A stretch of DNA of 64,000 nt from Ryuthela nishihirai (GCA_038380435.1 JAWZYU010000009.1:61595901-61659900), one strand, 5' to 3'; counted from the first letter of the stretch, positions 1-10,701 are shown. Notes: a model not told the origin generated them from the letters alone. Program-made: numbers and translations.

Positions 1-897
1 ATTGAGAGTGGCAGAATGTCGCTGCGAATAGCTCTCACCAGCTCATCCCAAAGATGTTCGATGTGGTTTAGATATGGGGACTGTGCAGGCCAATGAATCA
101 AGGAAAACTCGTCGGCATATTCCTGGAACCATTTAGTGACGATACGTGCTTTGTGCGCAGGTACGTCATCGTGCTAAAGGTGTCCATCTGACTGAGGATA
201 AACTGTAGCCATGAGGGGATGAACTTGGTCATCAATATGTTCAAATACGCTGTGGCATTCAGATGTCCTTCGATAGGTATCAGGGAGCCTCATATACGTC
301 AGGAAAGCATTCCCCACACTATCACACCGTCACCATCGACCTGTACTGTTGACACCAGACAAAATGTCTCCGTGGTTTCATGTTGCTTGCGCCAAATTCT
401 GATCCATTCAGCATGATGCAAAAGGAACCTTGATTTGTCTGACTACGCTACTCTTTTCTAGTCCTGAAAGATTAAGTGTGATGCTCCTGCGTCCACCGGA
501 GATGTGCTATACTGTTCGCTGACAACATTAGCATTCAAGCATGGTTGGCGGCTGTTGCAGCCAATTAGTGACTAGGTATGATACCTGGTGCGTTATGAAC
601 TGATATTCCGCTGACACCAATGTTTAATTCTGCTCTAATGCCTGGTTGTGGTCCGTCTTTTCACTTGCACAGTTCCAGCACAGGTCCAGTCTTCTTTAAG
701 ACCTCTGATTCACAAGATATTTTCGTCTACATGATCACTGGCAGTTTTTTGCTCTTCGCACCACTCTGAGTAAACCCATGAAACGGTGTTGCTTGAGAAG
801 CTCAGAAGTACGGCCATTTGGGAGAGGCTAGAATCAGTGTGCTTAGCACCAACTATCATGCCATATTCAAAGTCCTCGGGTCGCTCGTTTTGCCCAT
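1..897 (-). pseudogene. Tc1-like transposase relic, cut by window edge
   Basis: Read on the minus strand, this is a DNA-cutting transposase of the Tc1/mariner superfamily. A start near 897 (MGKTSD) is followed, after a frameshift, by DFEYGMIVGA and then the helix-turn-helix segment around 815-700 (SFSSNTVSWVYSEW). A second helix region with RRLDW follows, then HLRWTQEHH, IWRKQHET, a catalytic-type segment HDDVPAHKA, and WPAQSPYLNHIEHLWDEL near the window edge. The third catalytic Asp expected in the usual SPDLNPIE block is Tyr here (SPYLNHIE). Stops and at least two frameshifts interrupt it, so it is dead. The family and residue order are established knowledge; the frame joins are by eye. The C-terminal end and 3' inverted repeat lie outside the window. 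No clear 5' inverted repeat was found at 898-1100. Confidence 0.85.
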
Positions 898-1244
898 TCT
901 GATGCTCAATTCAACTCTACCTAATGCTCGAAAAGCTGGTCTGCCTGATTTATACCATACAGCGCGGTCACGTGACGTATTACCTATTGGAATGAGCCAA
1001 TACCCAATTACCTAATAAGCTGGCATTTCATTGTATATACACGATTATGAGAGATTGAGGGCTGACCACTGACTGACTGATGGCTGACAGGTGAGCACAC
1101 ATTCTAATTGTGATGCAGAAATTATAGAGCTATGAAAATGGGTACCTAAGGGAATTAAGGAAAAACATTACTTTGCACAGTAACCTCGGATTGTAGATCT
1201 TGGGAAAAATCCAAAATTCGATCTCTGACGTATTTTTCAAGATC

Positions 1245-1745
1245 AAGTAGAGGTCATATAGAGGTCAAACCATGATCTACCACTGCTAGAAATGTGAAAA
1301 TTGATGTGTGGGAATGTTTTGGGTTGTAAATGCCTGAAACGTGAAAAAAAAATTCGGACCTGGTGGGTCCTTCGAGGTCAAAGGTAAAATTTCGATCTAC
1401 CAGTGCTAGAGAGATAAAAATTGGTTAATGTTTTTTTTTTTTGTAGTAGATTTCGGAAATGTTACGAAATTTTGGATGCAACGAGTCTTTCGTGGTCAAA
1501 GATCAAATCTAGATCTGCCAGTGCTAGAGAGCTGAAAATTGATGTCTGGGAATGTTTTGAGACGTAGATCTCATAAATTATGTCAAATTTTGGATGCGAT
1601 GGGTCCTTCAGGTTCAAAGGCCAAATTTCGATATACCAGTTCTGGAGAGCTAAAAAAAATAGTGAACAGGGCTATGTCAGGCAGTGGAACTCAAGAATAA
1701 GAGGAAGTTTCAAATCCATTGTTGCATTCAAGGTCAAATAGGGGT
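1245..1745. repeat. Diverged tandem repeat, period about 119 bp
   Basis: Four units can be lined up by a shared core close to GATCTACCAGTGCTAGAGAG, starting near 1274, 1393, 1511 and 1630. Each is followed by a run like GAAAATTGATGTCTGGGAATG and then GGGTCCTTCGAGGTCAAAGG. The spacing is 118-119 bp. Units differ by many substitutions and poly-A/T length changes, so the array is old. It has no coding potential and lies between two transposon relics. Confidence 0.75.
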
Positions 1746-1796
1746 CGGTGACGAAACCAAGAGGTCCCGAAGGCAACGACTGATTTCTTGTGTATA

Positions 1797-3160
1797 TACA
1801 GGGTGATTGTAAATTCTTTCAACAAAAAAAAGAGGGGTGATAGTACACATCAAGTCTAACAATTGTTGCAATGGAACCTAGGGTCGCATTCCACTCCTTC
1901 CGCCAGAGAAGTGTAAAATTACATATCCACGTTGATCCTTTAACAGTGAAAACAAAGGCACTTAACTAATTTATGGGTTGCTTAATTGTATTCGCGTCAG
2001 AGAAAGACTCAAAGTAGCTGCTAAAAGTGGCGTCCGAGGTCGTTGTTGCACAGCCCACACCGGCGAATGAATGTCGCACCCTAGTGTCGCACCTAATGTA
2101 GACTCCTGGTGTGGTGTTAGTCTTGTCCGCTGCAATACCGATTCTCGAGATCTTCCAGGGAGTCCACAGGTGTCTCATACACAAGTGTTTTCATGTATCC
2201 CCAGAAGAAGAAGTCTAGTGGATTGAGGTCCGGGGAGTGTGGAGGCCAAGCCACAGGTCCACCACGTCCAATCCACCGCCCGGAATATTTTGCATTTAGG
2301 AAGTATTGGACCTCGATGGAAAAGTGTGCTGAGGCCCTATCATGCATAAACCACATGTCTCTCTGCATGGTGAGCGGAACACCCTGCAACAGACCGAGAA
2401 GCACTTGCTCCAGAAACACATGTTACGCTGCGGCGGTCACTAGTTGTGGCAAGATGTAAGGTCCCACCAGACAATCACCCAGGATACCTGCTCAGATGTT
2501 GACACCAAATTTCTGCTGGTGTTTACGAGGGTCAGTGACCTGTGGATTTTCTTGAGCCCAAGCGTGCTGGTTGTGATTGTTGAAAATACGTTCCCAGGTA
2601 AACGTGGCCTCATCACGAAATAATATTAATGCATGAAATATCGTATTAGCATTGTTCATCTGGAGCATCCACCTAACAACTATACCCGGCGGTGATAGTC
2701 ATCTTCGTTCAAAGCTTGGACCTTCTGCACGTGGAAGGGATGCATCCGTACCTCATGTAGACATTCCACACCGAGGTTTGAGAAACTCCCATTTCGGATG
2801 ACACCGCTCGCGTACTTGTGGAAGGAAGTTCTGCAAATCGCTGCAAGACACGTTCTTCCATTTCCAGTGTCCGCACACTTTGCGAACGTCCAGTATCACT
2901 CATTGAGATAGCCAACAAGCCAGTTTCACGCAGTCTTCGATCAACACTGGCGAAGGTCGAATGGTAAGGAATTCGACGATTCGGAAATCTCTCACGGTAC
3001 AATCTCTGTACTTCACGTCCATTACCACCTGTTTGGTCGCACATCAGAGGCATATCCACCAATTCCTCGTATGTGTAGTCTTCCATGTCCTTCACGAATA
3101 CGTCACTTATCATGTGATGTTATCACGGTAATTTGATTAAAAGAATTACCGAAATGGAAG
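1797..3160 (-). mobile_element. Tc1/mariner-superfamily element with DUF4817-type HTH
   Basis: This DNA transposon lies on the minus strand and its transposase gene is described separately. The low-coordinate end reads TATACAGGGTGATTGTAAAT, matching the ACACCCTGTATA-type ends common in this arthropod group. The other end near 3140-3160 (AAAAGAATTACCG) only partly matches as an inverted repeat, so that boundary is approximate. Confidence 0.65.
1966..3113 (-). pseudogene. Broken mariner-type transposase (HTH plus DDE_3)
   Basis: The minus-strand product starts at 3113 (MISDVFVKDMEDYTYEELVD). An N-terminal helix-turn-helix of the DUF4817 type (RFPNRRIPYHSTFASVDRRL, then RTLEMEERVLQRFAELPSTS) runs to about 2709. 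A degraded linker follows. The catalytic core then shows RDEATFTWERIFNNHNQHAW (first Asp, near 2620-2560), WFMHDRASAHFS (second Asp) and WPPHSPDLNPLDFFFWGYMK (third acidic position, near 2230). The C-terminus continues in a shifted frame to about 1966. At least two in-frame stops (2400-2500) and a frameshift near 2150 make it inactive. All three catalytic positions survive, so this copy decayed later or more slowly than the relic at 1-897. Family assignment rests on motifs I recognise; no search was run. Confidence 0.85.
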
Positions 3161-3164
3161 GAGA

Positions 3165-3945
3165 AAATTTATACCAAAACAGCTTAAGAAAGAATGATCT
3201 AAAGTTTAGAGAAATTCGAGTTGCAAAGCGTCTACTAAAACTGAAAAGTCCAGGTATTTTTTACAGTTATGTTTCCAGAGAAAGTTTTCTAGAGTGTTTT
3301 CAGTTGTGTGATAACTAAAAATGTTTTAGATGTGCAAAAAATGTTTTGTAATGTATTTTGAAGCCACTGATAAGGAAAACAAAAACTCAGTTTGGAATCT
3401 TCACCGAGGTCGCGCAGACAGATCTGCATTTGTTTGCACAAATCCTAAAAACAAAACTGAAAACTGACCTTTTTCGAAAAACCCGGCAGACATTTCGATA
3501 TAAGCACGACACAAAATATGTTCAAAAAATGCTAAGTGTGACATTTTGGGTTTTATAAGATATACTCTATTTGTCATAATATATTGATCACTAGCGATTT
3601 TTTTACAGATCTTCGGCATGGTTACTTTTCTGGAAATTTTCCAAGTTCTTGTCGCCGCGTCACGACTTGAATAAAGTTAACTCATTCATCCACTCACAAC
3701 GGAAGAGGAAATTTTCTTCTTCTAACAAGATTGATGCGTAGTTTATGTTTTTTGTAAGTAATTGCTTTTCAGTATATTTTCTACCTCATGTAATTTGAGT
3801 AGTGGTAGCTTAAACGTACATAAAACAGAGCAAGTGGCTTCCGAGTGTAATTTTTCTTTCGCTTCATAAGGAAGACTATTAAACATTAAAGTACAATTCA
3901 TTTATGTCGTCAATAAAAGAATAGAGTTCGAATATAAGGCCAAGC
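3165..3945. other. AT-rich spacer, nothing recognised
   Basis: Short open frames at 3133-3318, 3358-3558 and 3401-3619 overlap on both strands and show no motif. I see no gene, repeat family or RNA here. Confidence 0.6.
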
Positions 3946-3965
3946 CCGGATCTAGATTTTGGTTT
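3946..3965 (+). repeat. Family C end fragment
   Basis: The sequence AAGCCCGGATCTAG is the terminal motif of interspersed family C (see 43812, 52290). It is cut immediately by the SINE-A tail, so family C was present here first. Confidence 0.5.
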
Positions 3966-4080
3966 GGTTTGTTTTACCTCTGAGCGGCACTTTTTTGCAC
4001 TCGATGGGATAAATGGCCAGGTCACAAGGAACCCGAAGGCTCAGAGAAGGTCTGAGGAGGGGACCTGTGGTGGGCAGTGG
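3966..4080 (-). repeat. SINE-A, 3' tail fragment
   Basis: The antisense SINE-A tail reads GTTTTACCTCTGAGCGGCAC, then TTTTTTGCACTCGATGGG and AATGGCCAGGTCACAAGG. It stops after about 115 bp and has no tRNA head. A SINE-B copy follows about 30 bp on. Confidence 0.85.
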
Positions 4081-4109
4081 TAAGGAACGACGCAGAGTTT
4101 TATTTCCTT

Positions 4110-4308
4110 GTCTCATGGCCGAATGGTTAGCACGCTTGCCTACTGATCTAAGGGACCTGGTTTCGAACCCCGGATAAAGCATGGACGTTTTGTGTAGTTT
4201 TTCTGCTGAGGTCCTGCCATCCTCAGAGACCTTCTACTATGGCATATAAACTGACAGGCTCCTCTCAGACCTCTGTGGAAAGCAGCTGCTTGAAGGGGTA
4301 TTTTTTCT
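4110..4308 (+). repeat. SINE-B, near full length
   Basis: The tRNA-like head has an A box (TGGCCGAATGG) and a B box (GGTTTCGAACCCC). The family body follows: CATGGACGTTTTGTGTAG, TTCTGCTGAGGTCCTGCC, ACTGACAGGCTCC, then the tail AGCAGCTGCTTGAAGGGG and T-rich DNA. It directly abuts the LTR fragment that follows. Confidence 0.85.
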
Positions 4309-4312
4309 TTTA

Positions 4313-5126
4313 ATTACGTATGCTGCTGAACTGCGCCAAATGTCGTGTTCAGGCCAGATTACAAACTATTAACAACTCTATAGTAGAGAACGATCAATTA
4401 ATTCCTTAATTACCTTCACCCTTACTTAGGTGAAATCACAGGTTCTCGGATTGTTACACCCGTACCGACATATCAGACTTACTGCGCCAAGTGATGTGTA
4501 GAAATATGTCCAACAATTCACGCACGAGAGTAGTATATGGACGACACAGTTTATTTACACTCGTATAAAATTGCGTGCTGGCGATAAGCTCGATTCCTTG
4601 GGCCTTCGCTGCTTTCCTATTGCAAACAATAATGCAATGAGGTGGAGATCTGCGTTTTGCATATTCTCGCTTTACCGACCTCAATCTCACGAGAGGATAT
4701 TTAATCCACGCTTACTCCCAGGTTCACACAGAATCGTACCTCAGTTTACATAGAACTGAAGCCTGGTTCACCCAGAACCGAATCTTGGTTCACACAGAAG
4801 CGTACCTCTCCTAAAAAGTTTCGTTTTTGAGCAAGAGTGGCGTCCCTTGACGCGTCCTTCAACGTCCTTCCAGTTTGATAGCGACGCTCAGACGCCCATT
4901 TATTATTGCCGTGTTTGTCTCCGTCCTAGCACTCGCGCCAAAGGCTAGTCGTAAATAGTTGCAAAATAGCTTTTCGTTCCCTGAGCATATGCAAGTCAAC
5001 CAGCTCAGACCCAAACAACAGCTCATGACTCACATCCCCACATCACCACTTCCACAAATACATTTAATACATATATATATATTGCAACAATAAAAATAAG
5101 GACAAAAATACAATAATAAATATTGG
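4313..5126 (-). repeat. Solo LTR, same family as 9860-16079 element
   Basis: The reverse complement matches both LTRs of the element at 9860-16079 along most of their length. Shared blocks include the TCTGTGTGAACC repeats, a GTCCATATACTACTCTCGTG segment, TTGTTGGACATATTTCTACA and ACCTGTGATTTCACCTAAGT. No internal region adjoins it, so it fits a solo LTR left by LTR-LTR recombination. Both outer ends are missing: the low end joins SINE-B tail and the high end joins a SINE-A head. No 5-bp duplication is visible. Confidence 0.8.
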
Positions 5127-5516
5127 GGGAGGGGGTGGCTCAGTCGGTAGTGCTCCAGGCTCGTAATCTGTTCCAGTTCCCAGGTTCGAGTCCCAGCTGG
5201 GTCAGCGTTGAGATTTATCTCCGCAAAATTCCCCGCCCTGCCCACGGTCAGTAGGGGACACCGATGGTCTTGGAAAGGCCGCCGTCCGTCGGATGGGACG
5301 TTAAGCCGTGGCCTCGTGCGCGGGAGAGCCATACCCTGTGCGCGTTAAAGAACACGCTGGATGGCCTTGACGGGAGGCTACCATCTGTCTCCCAACAGCT
5401 GTTCCAGTGGGTCCCCTCCCCCAACCTTCTCTGAGCCTTCGGGGTCCATGTGACCTGGCCATTTAGCCCATGGTGTGCAAAAAAGTGCCGCTCAGAGGTA
5501 ATACAACCCAATCCAA
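5127..5516 (+). repeat. SINE-A, full length
   Basis: The head has an RNA polymerase III A box (TGGCTCAGTCGG) and B box (GGTTCGAGTCC). It runs through the GCAAAATTCCCCGCCCTGCC segment to the tail AGTGCCGCTCAGAGGTAATA, ending in CAACCCAATCC. The anticodon arm carries a small insertion relative to other copies. Minus-strand frames of about 100-148 codons here come from the GC-rich SINE and are not genes. Confidence 0.9.
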
Positions 5517-5544
5517 CAATAATAAATAATAATGAACAAAGTAG

Positions 5545-5726
5545 AGGGACATGACAGGACCCACTGGAACAGCTATTGGGTGACAGATGGTAGCCTCCCG
5601 TCAAGGACAATCCAGTGTGCTCTTTAAAGTGCACAGGGTATGGCTGTTTCATACACAGTTTAATGGTCCATCCAATGGATGGCGGCCTTTCCAACCCTAT
5701 CCGTGTCTCCTACTGACGAGATCTGG
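5545..5726 (-). repeat. SINE-A, central fragment
   Basis: Antisense middle part of SINE-A, from GACCCACTGGAACAGC to CCTATCCGTGTCTCC. It is more diverged than its neighbour and lacks head and tail. Confidence 0.8.
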
Positions 5727-5884
5727 AAATAATATAAAGGGGGGAGACGGACATCATCACAATCGAGCGAAAAAAAAAGGTTATATAGGATAAGTTTTAC
5801 CTTTGCGTTTTGGTGGTTTTTAGAAAATTTCTGGAAAAATACGAGTAAAACGATACGGTTGCTTTGCTCCTTCGGGAGACCTAA

Positions 5885-6058
5885 AGACGGTTTCAATATA
5901 ACCTTTTGCCCTTATTTTTACAGGTTTCTTAAAACGTTATCTAAAAGTGTGCGAAATATGCAGAAGTTTAATACTTTTTGGCCTCCATTACCCTTACTAG
6001 TATTCTCAAAAACAGGAATGGGCCCCTTGTCTCCCCCCTTAGATGCGGCTCTGACAAC
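5885..6058 (+). repeat. Family C (hAT-like short repeat), partial
   Basis: It contains the family core: TTCTTAAAACGTTATCTAAA, ATATGCAGAAGTTTAATAC, CCATTACCCTTACTAGTATT and a GGGCCCC...CCCCC end followed by TTAGATGCGGCTCTGAC. The CCGGATCTAG-type start is missing. Confidence 0.55.
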
Positions 6059-6127
6059 AAGGTAAACAAAAGATGTCACAAAATTAAAGAGTAAGTGAGT
6101 AATTAAAGAGTAAGAGAGTGTAAGTAT

Positions 6128-6396
6128 GCTCTGCCCTTGGTCAGAAAGGGACACCGGATGGGCTTGGAAAGGCCGCCAACCATCGGATGGGACGTTAAGC
6201 CATGGCCAGTGTGAGGGAGAGTCGTACCATGTGCATGTTAAAGAATACGTTTGACGGGAGGTTACCATCTGTCTCCCAACAATTGCCCAGTGGGTTCCCT
6301 CTCCTAACTTTGTCTGAACCCTCGCGGTCTTTGTGACCTGGCCATTTAGCTCATTGTGTGCAAAAAAGCGCCGATCAGAGGTAAAACAACCAAGAT
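6128..6396 (+). repeat. SINE-A, headless
   Basis: The copy starts at the CTGCCCTTGGTCAG segment, lacks the tRNA head and runs to GATCAGAGGTAAAACAACC. It has several substitutions and a small deletion. Confidence 0.85.
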
Positions 6397-6682
6397 CCAA
6401 TCGTTAATTAATCTTAATCCACGCTCGTTGAAGCATATAAGGTAATGGCAGAATTGTTCTTACAAAGTCCAAAATCATGGGATTTGTTTAAACAAGATAG
6501 CGTTAGGACACCCGCAGTGATCTCATCTCGTGAGGAACACTCTAGATAGAGAATGTATCGGGTGTTAGATTGTTTTTGATGGACGAATCGATTCGTTGAT
6601 GCCATTGCTAACTGAATAATTTCATATAAAAATAAATTGGGTCTGAAACCATAAATTTACATATTTCATTAAAAGCACAATG

Positions 6683-6815
6683 TAAAATATACTGTACACA
6701 ACACATTCGCATGTATGATAACTAAAATGCGCAACGAATCATAACAATAACAAGCTAGCTCTTAGATGTTTCTCTGAAGTTTGAAATTTGAATTACACTA
6801 CAGCGTTTCCTGGAT
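6683..6815 (+). repeat. Interspersed repeat F, copy 1
   Basis: This matches 28945-29060 by eye. Shared strings are TACACAACACATT, TAACTAAAATG, GCAACGAATCA and TCTGAAGTTTGAAAT, in the same order and spacing. The family was not recognised. Confidence 0.55.
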
Positions 6816-6839
6816 GTTTGTTGCGATTCCATAACAGAA

Positions 6840-7090
6840 TGCTAACAAAAACTTCGAATACAAAAATGCCTCTTGTGTAATACGCTGTTAATAAACATGT
6901 CCACTGTCCACTATACATAACACTCCAGATAAAACACTACAAACAAAATACTGCCAACAAAAACGGCGTACAACAAAATGTCATTTATACTAAACTCCGT
7001 GAAAAAACGTCTCCTACAAAAACTATCCTGTACATACATCGAGGACAAAAATGTCGACAACTAGATATAAAGCCACGTACAAAAACGCCA
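6840..7090. repeat. Degenerate array of ACAAAAA(C/T)GCC-like units (G)
   Basis: Short strings such as TACAAAAATGCC, AACAAAAACGGCG, AACAAAATGTC, CTACAAAAAC, GGACAAAAATGTCG and TACAAAAACGCC recur every 20-30 bp. The reverse-complement pattern is found at 17400-17620. It is either a decayed minisatellite or a repeat with internal short units. Confidence 0.45.
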
Positions 7091-7324
7091 CCCAATAATT
7101 TGCTTCGAGTAGCATGTTATCAAATAACTATTGCTACCGGTCTACCTAGTGCTTACCACTTGGTTAGTGCAACTTAGTAAAGTTTTTAAGAGATAAAAAA
7201 ATCAATAGGAAGGAATAAAGCTCACTACAGAGGTATTCATTTGTAGCAATTAATACTAGCGTAACCAGGAGATCCTGGTCGCGGTTGGATGGATTTTTTT
7301 CACACTTGCCTAATTGCGCTAAAA

Positions 7325-7600
7325 TTCATTTTAGGTCTGATAGGCATTGACGAAATATTACGATCCACTTATCGAATCGTCCAAAAGTTTAAAGTACGCC
7401 AACAGTGGAAAACTTATTGTGCCTTCTAACGGTAGAAATTTTGAAAATTGCAAAATTTTGGTATAATTTTAGAAATGATGTAATAATTTTAGAAATGTGA
7501 AATTTTGGTGGTGGAATGTAAACATCATTAAGTTTCATTTGGCAGCAATAATTTGTCCTCTTAGCCCAGGGGGTGGGAAAAGGATATTTTTTTTAAACAG
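7325..7600 (+). repeat. Interspersed repeat D, copy 1
   Basis: This copy shares ordered blocks with 8185-8440: GACGAAATATTACGAT, CCAACAG, (G/C)CCTCTAACGGT, AAATGATGTA, TTTTGGTGGTG and a GTGGGAAA end. No coding frame or terminal repeat was found. Confidence 0.55.
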
Positions 7601-8184
7601 ATAATTGTTTATATTGTTGCAAATTTTAAATAGATAGGCACTGAGCGTGAGTATCAATAAGTATATTTTCAAACAAATTACAATACAATGCAAATTATTA
7701 CAAAAATGTGGATTAAATAACTTATAAACAAACTAACTACTATCATACATATGTCAATAACACTTTTTCTACACAGCATACAAGACCAGCACTGTCTGTT
7801 CTACTAAACTACTACCTCTTCAATTTGTCTGTCATATCTCTTGAATACCTTCACTTCAGGCGTAAACAATCCTTCGGCTTTTGTTAGATCACAAAGTTTC
7901 TCTTGTCTGCAAAAAAAACAACAACCACCGCGCACACACCAATAAAGATACTTTTTGTTTTTACTTATCGCGCACTGACTCAGACTATCTAAACCTCCTT
8001 TTTGATTTGCACAACTTTAGCATTATTATTCTATCATTCTCATTTTCAGGTCGGTTCTACATTCAAATTCGTTTGTTGTATAATTCTCACGCTTAAGCAT
8101 ATATGCGAGCTTTCATGTCACGTTTTGTCATGAAGTCAACGTAGCGCGTTCATCTGTCGTAAAAATATCTAAAGACAGATTAAA

Positions 8185-8440
8185 ATTTTGTTTGGGTTTG
8201 CTAGGTATTAACGAAATATTACGATTCCGCACTTTTCGAGTAGCTCAACAGCCATAATTGCGCCCTCTAACGGTGAAAAAATTCGATAGTTCCAAACCTT
8301 TAACGAATATTGCAAATGATGTATTTATGCTAGAAATTTTATATAATTTTGGTGGTGTAATATGAAGGTCATGAAGTTTCCATTGCCAGCAATGAGTTGA
8401 CCCTTTATAACCAGAGTAGGTGGGAAATGCAACTGTTTTG
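8185..8440 (+). repeat. Interspersed repeat D, copy 2
   Basis: The block order is the same as at 7325-7600: AACGAAATATTACGAT, TCAACAG, GCGCCCTCTAACGGTG, GCAAATGATGTA, AATTTTGGTGGTGTAA, GTAGGTGGGAAATGC. A weaker third stretch lies at 8575-8720. Confidence 0.55.
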
Positions 8441-8639
8441 TTTTAAAAGATGACTGGAAAATCTTATTTAGTTGGATTAGTACTAATAAAATATAATTCA
8501 CATTTTTCATTTTTTTTATTAATTACAAAATTAATACAATTAGTTTGAATATACATCATCATTAGTGGTCACTAAATGTGAAAAGTGCGAAAGTTTTAAG
8601 GAATATTGCAAGGGATCTGTTTATATATATATAAATTTG

Positions 8640-9410
8640 AAATTTCAGAAGTAGAGTGTCAAGAGATATTCCACTGATAGTAACAATCTGCCACCTTTCT
8701 TCAGAGGAGTATCAGAAAACCAACTTCTTAACTTTAAGAAATAAAAACAAATACTTTTTTTGTGTTATATAAGTACAAAAAAATATTATTATTTGCATTT
8801 TCCCAATCACCCATTAGTTCGGATTAAAACTTTTAAGGAGTGAAAAAGTAGGTAAACGAAAAACTTCCTTCTCTTTGACAATGAGATTCCCATATTCGCC
8901 CTAGGCGATAAACGTTCTTCTAGTTTTATTGCAATCCTCCGAAATTCCACATGCTTTTTTATCAAGTAAAAGCAAATAATTGATTATAACTTATTGTATC
9001 ATTCTCTTTCACAAAAACGCAGGTTGTGGCTAGAATAAAGTTATACACAGGTCACACAATAAAGTGAATTACGAGTTAAAATATATTTATTGAACAGTAA
9101 AACATTATATCAGATAAAAACCTTTATTTATATTAAAAATCTATGGAATAAATATAACAATCTTTTATTAAAAATTATTAATGCTACATTTGTTCCTGCA
9201 TGGCGGATGTACTTTTTTTCATAATTAGGTTCATGACTGTATTAAAATAATGAGCAACCCGATCTAGGCCAGGAGCATATCCTCAAGATGGGGATCGCTT
9301 TTAACGAGTGAAATATTTAAAATTTTTGTGAAAGTTTCTAAAAAAGAACCAGTGAAAAATTTAAAGGCAATGAAAGCTTAGACCCTCCCACCCTCGCATG
9401 AATCTCTCTT
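8640..9410. other. AT-rich spacer, nothing recognised
   Basis: No convincing frame, RNA or known repeat is visible. A weak D-like trace ends near 8720. Confidence 0.55.
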
Positions 9411-9414
9411 ATCT

Positions 9415-9497
9415 CTATAAAAAATAAACTCCTCAAGCAGCTGCTTGCCTCAACAGGAGCTTGCCAATTTAATACATTATAGAGAAAATCTGTAAGG
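9415..9497 (-). repeat. SINE-B tail fragment
   Basis: The antisense tail reads CTCAAGCAGCTGCTTGCC, followed by a degraded ACAGGAGC...AATTTAATAC segment and TCTGTAAGG. It is fused directly to the SINE-A fragment that follows. Confidence 0.7.
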
Positions 9498-9502
9498 AAG
9501 TT

Positions 9503-9612
9503 TGGGTTTACTTCTGAAACGCATTTTTTTGCACGCAATGGGCTAAATGGCAGGTTACAAGGCCTAATGGCTCAGGGAAGGTTGGAGGAGGAAACCAACG
9601 GGACAGATGTTA
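9503..9612 (-). repeat. SINE-A tail fragment
   Basis: The antisense tail reads GCATTTTTTTGCACGCAATG, GGCTAAATGG, TGGCTCAGGGAAGGTTGG. It is truncated after GGACAGATG. Confidence 0.75.
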
Positions 9613-9805
9613 GTTATTATTATTTATTTTTTTATTTTCTTCTTCAATTACATCTAGGAATTTACTCAAGATTTCCAAAAATCAAGTCAATATTTTTTAC
9701 AGGGTAAAATATTAATAAAATTATAAGGAGCCGCAAATATTCGTAGCTAGTCTTATTTACGGTTGCACGAATAGAAAATGATATTAGATATCTTATAGAG
9801 ATAAG

Positions 9806-9859
9806 GCCATCCCATGATCGCGTGGTTAGTGTGCTTGACTACTGATCAAAGGAACCTGG
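9806..9859 (+). repeat. SINE-B, 5' part, split by LTR element
   Basis: This is the SINE-B head, with GCGTGGTTAGTGTGCTTGAC then CTACTGATCAAAGGAACCTGG. It breaks off exactly where the LTR begins. Its missing continuation (CCTGGGTTCGAAC...) resumes at 16080, so the SINE predates the LTR insertion. Confidence 0.9.
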
Positions 9860-10677
9860 TGTCATTTCCCTCTAATTTATTTATTATTGTATTTTTATTG
9901 TTGTAAATATATATATATCTGTATTAAGTGTATTTATGGATGGGCTGATGTTGGGATGCGACTCATGAGATGTTGTTTTTCGGGTCTGAACTGATTGACT
10001 TGCGTATGCTCGCAGTACAGAAGGCACTTTTACTGCTAACCTCGGGCGCGAGTGCTAGCGCAGGAGACAAGCGCGTCAGTAACGAACAACAGTCTGGGTG
10101 TCGCTATTAAACTGGAAAGGCGTTTGAATACCCATCAAGAAACGCCGCTCTTGCTCAGAAACAAAACACTTAAGGAGAGGGTTCGGTTCTGTGTGAACCA
10201 GGATTTAGTTCTATGTGAACTGAGGTACGATTCTATGTGAATCAGGTTATAGGCAAGGATTAAATATACTTTCGCCGAGTTTGAGGTCTGTAAAGAGAAT
10301 GTGTGAAGCGCAGTTTTCCACCTCATTGTATGAAGGTTTTGCAGCAGCAAAGGCCCATAGAATCGAGCTCATCTCCAGCACATAATTCTATATAAATGTA
10401 AATAAACTGTGTCATCCATATACTATTCTCGTGCTTGAATTGTTGGATATATTTTTACACATCGCTTGGCGCAACAAGTCTCAGGAATATGTCAGTACGG
10501 ATATAACAACCCGCGAACCTGTGATTTGACCTAAGTAAGGGTGAAAGTAATTAAGGGACTAGTTGATCTTTTCTGCAAAAGAGCGAAATTTATGTCATCA
10601 GACCAGCACGACATTCGGCGCAGCATAAGTAAATATACGTGATGAAATAAGAACATGTGTCCCCCTCTATCACCACG
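9860..10677 (+). repeat. 5' LTR
   Basis: It begins TGTCATTTCCCTCTAAT and ends near CTATCACCACG. Inside are repeated TTCTGTGTGAACC-like motifs (10185-10245), TATATAAATGTAAATAAACTG, and a run shared with the 3' LTR: ACCTGTGATTTGACCTAAGT. Promoter and polyadenylation functions are expected of an LTR but I could not place them precisely. Confidence 0.85.
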
Positions 10678-10682
10678 AAATT

Positions 10683-10701
10683 TGGCGCAGTCGACAGGAT
10701 T
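10683..10701 (+). promoter_or_regulatory. Primer binding site, tRNA-Ser type
   Basis: TGGCGCAGTCGACAGGATT starts five bases after the LTR end. It closely matches the complement of a tRNA-Ser 3' end (TGGCGTAGTCGGCAGGATT). This site primes minus-strand DNA synthesis. tRNA-Ser priming is known for Drosophila 17.6/297-type elements. Confidence 0.75.

Noticed and set aside
5030..5694. Overlapping frames of 100-148 codons as genes
   Set aside because: They are translations of SINE-A. The same peptides recur at 23326-23750, 42603-43129, 49456-49810 and 50166-50507.
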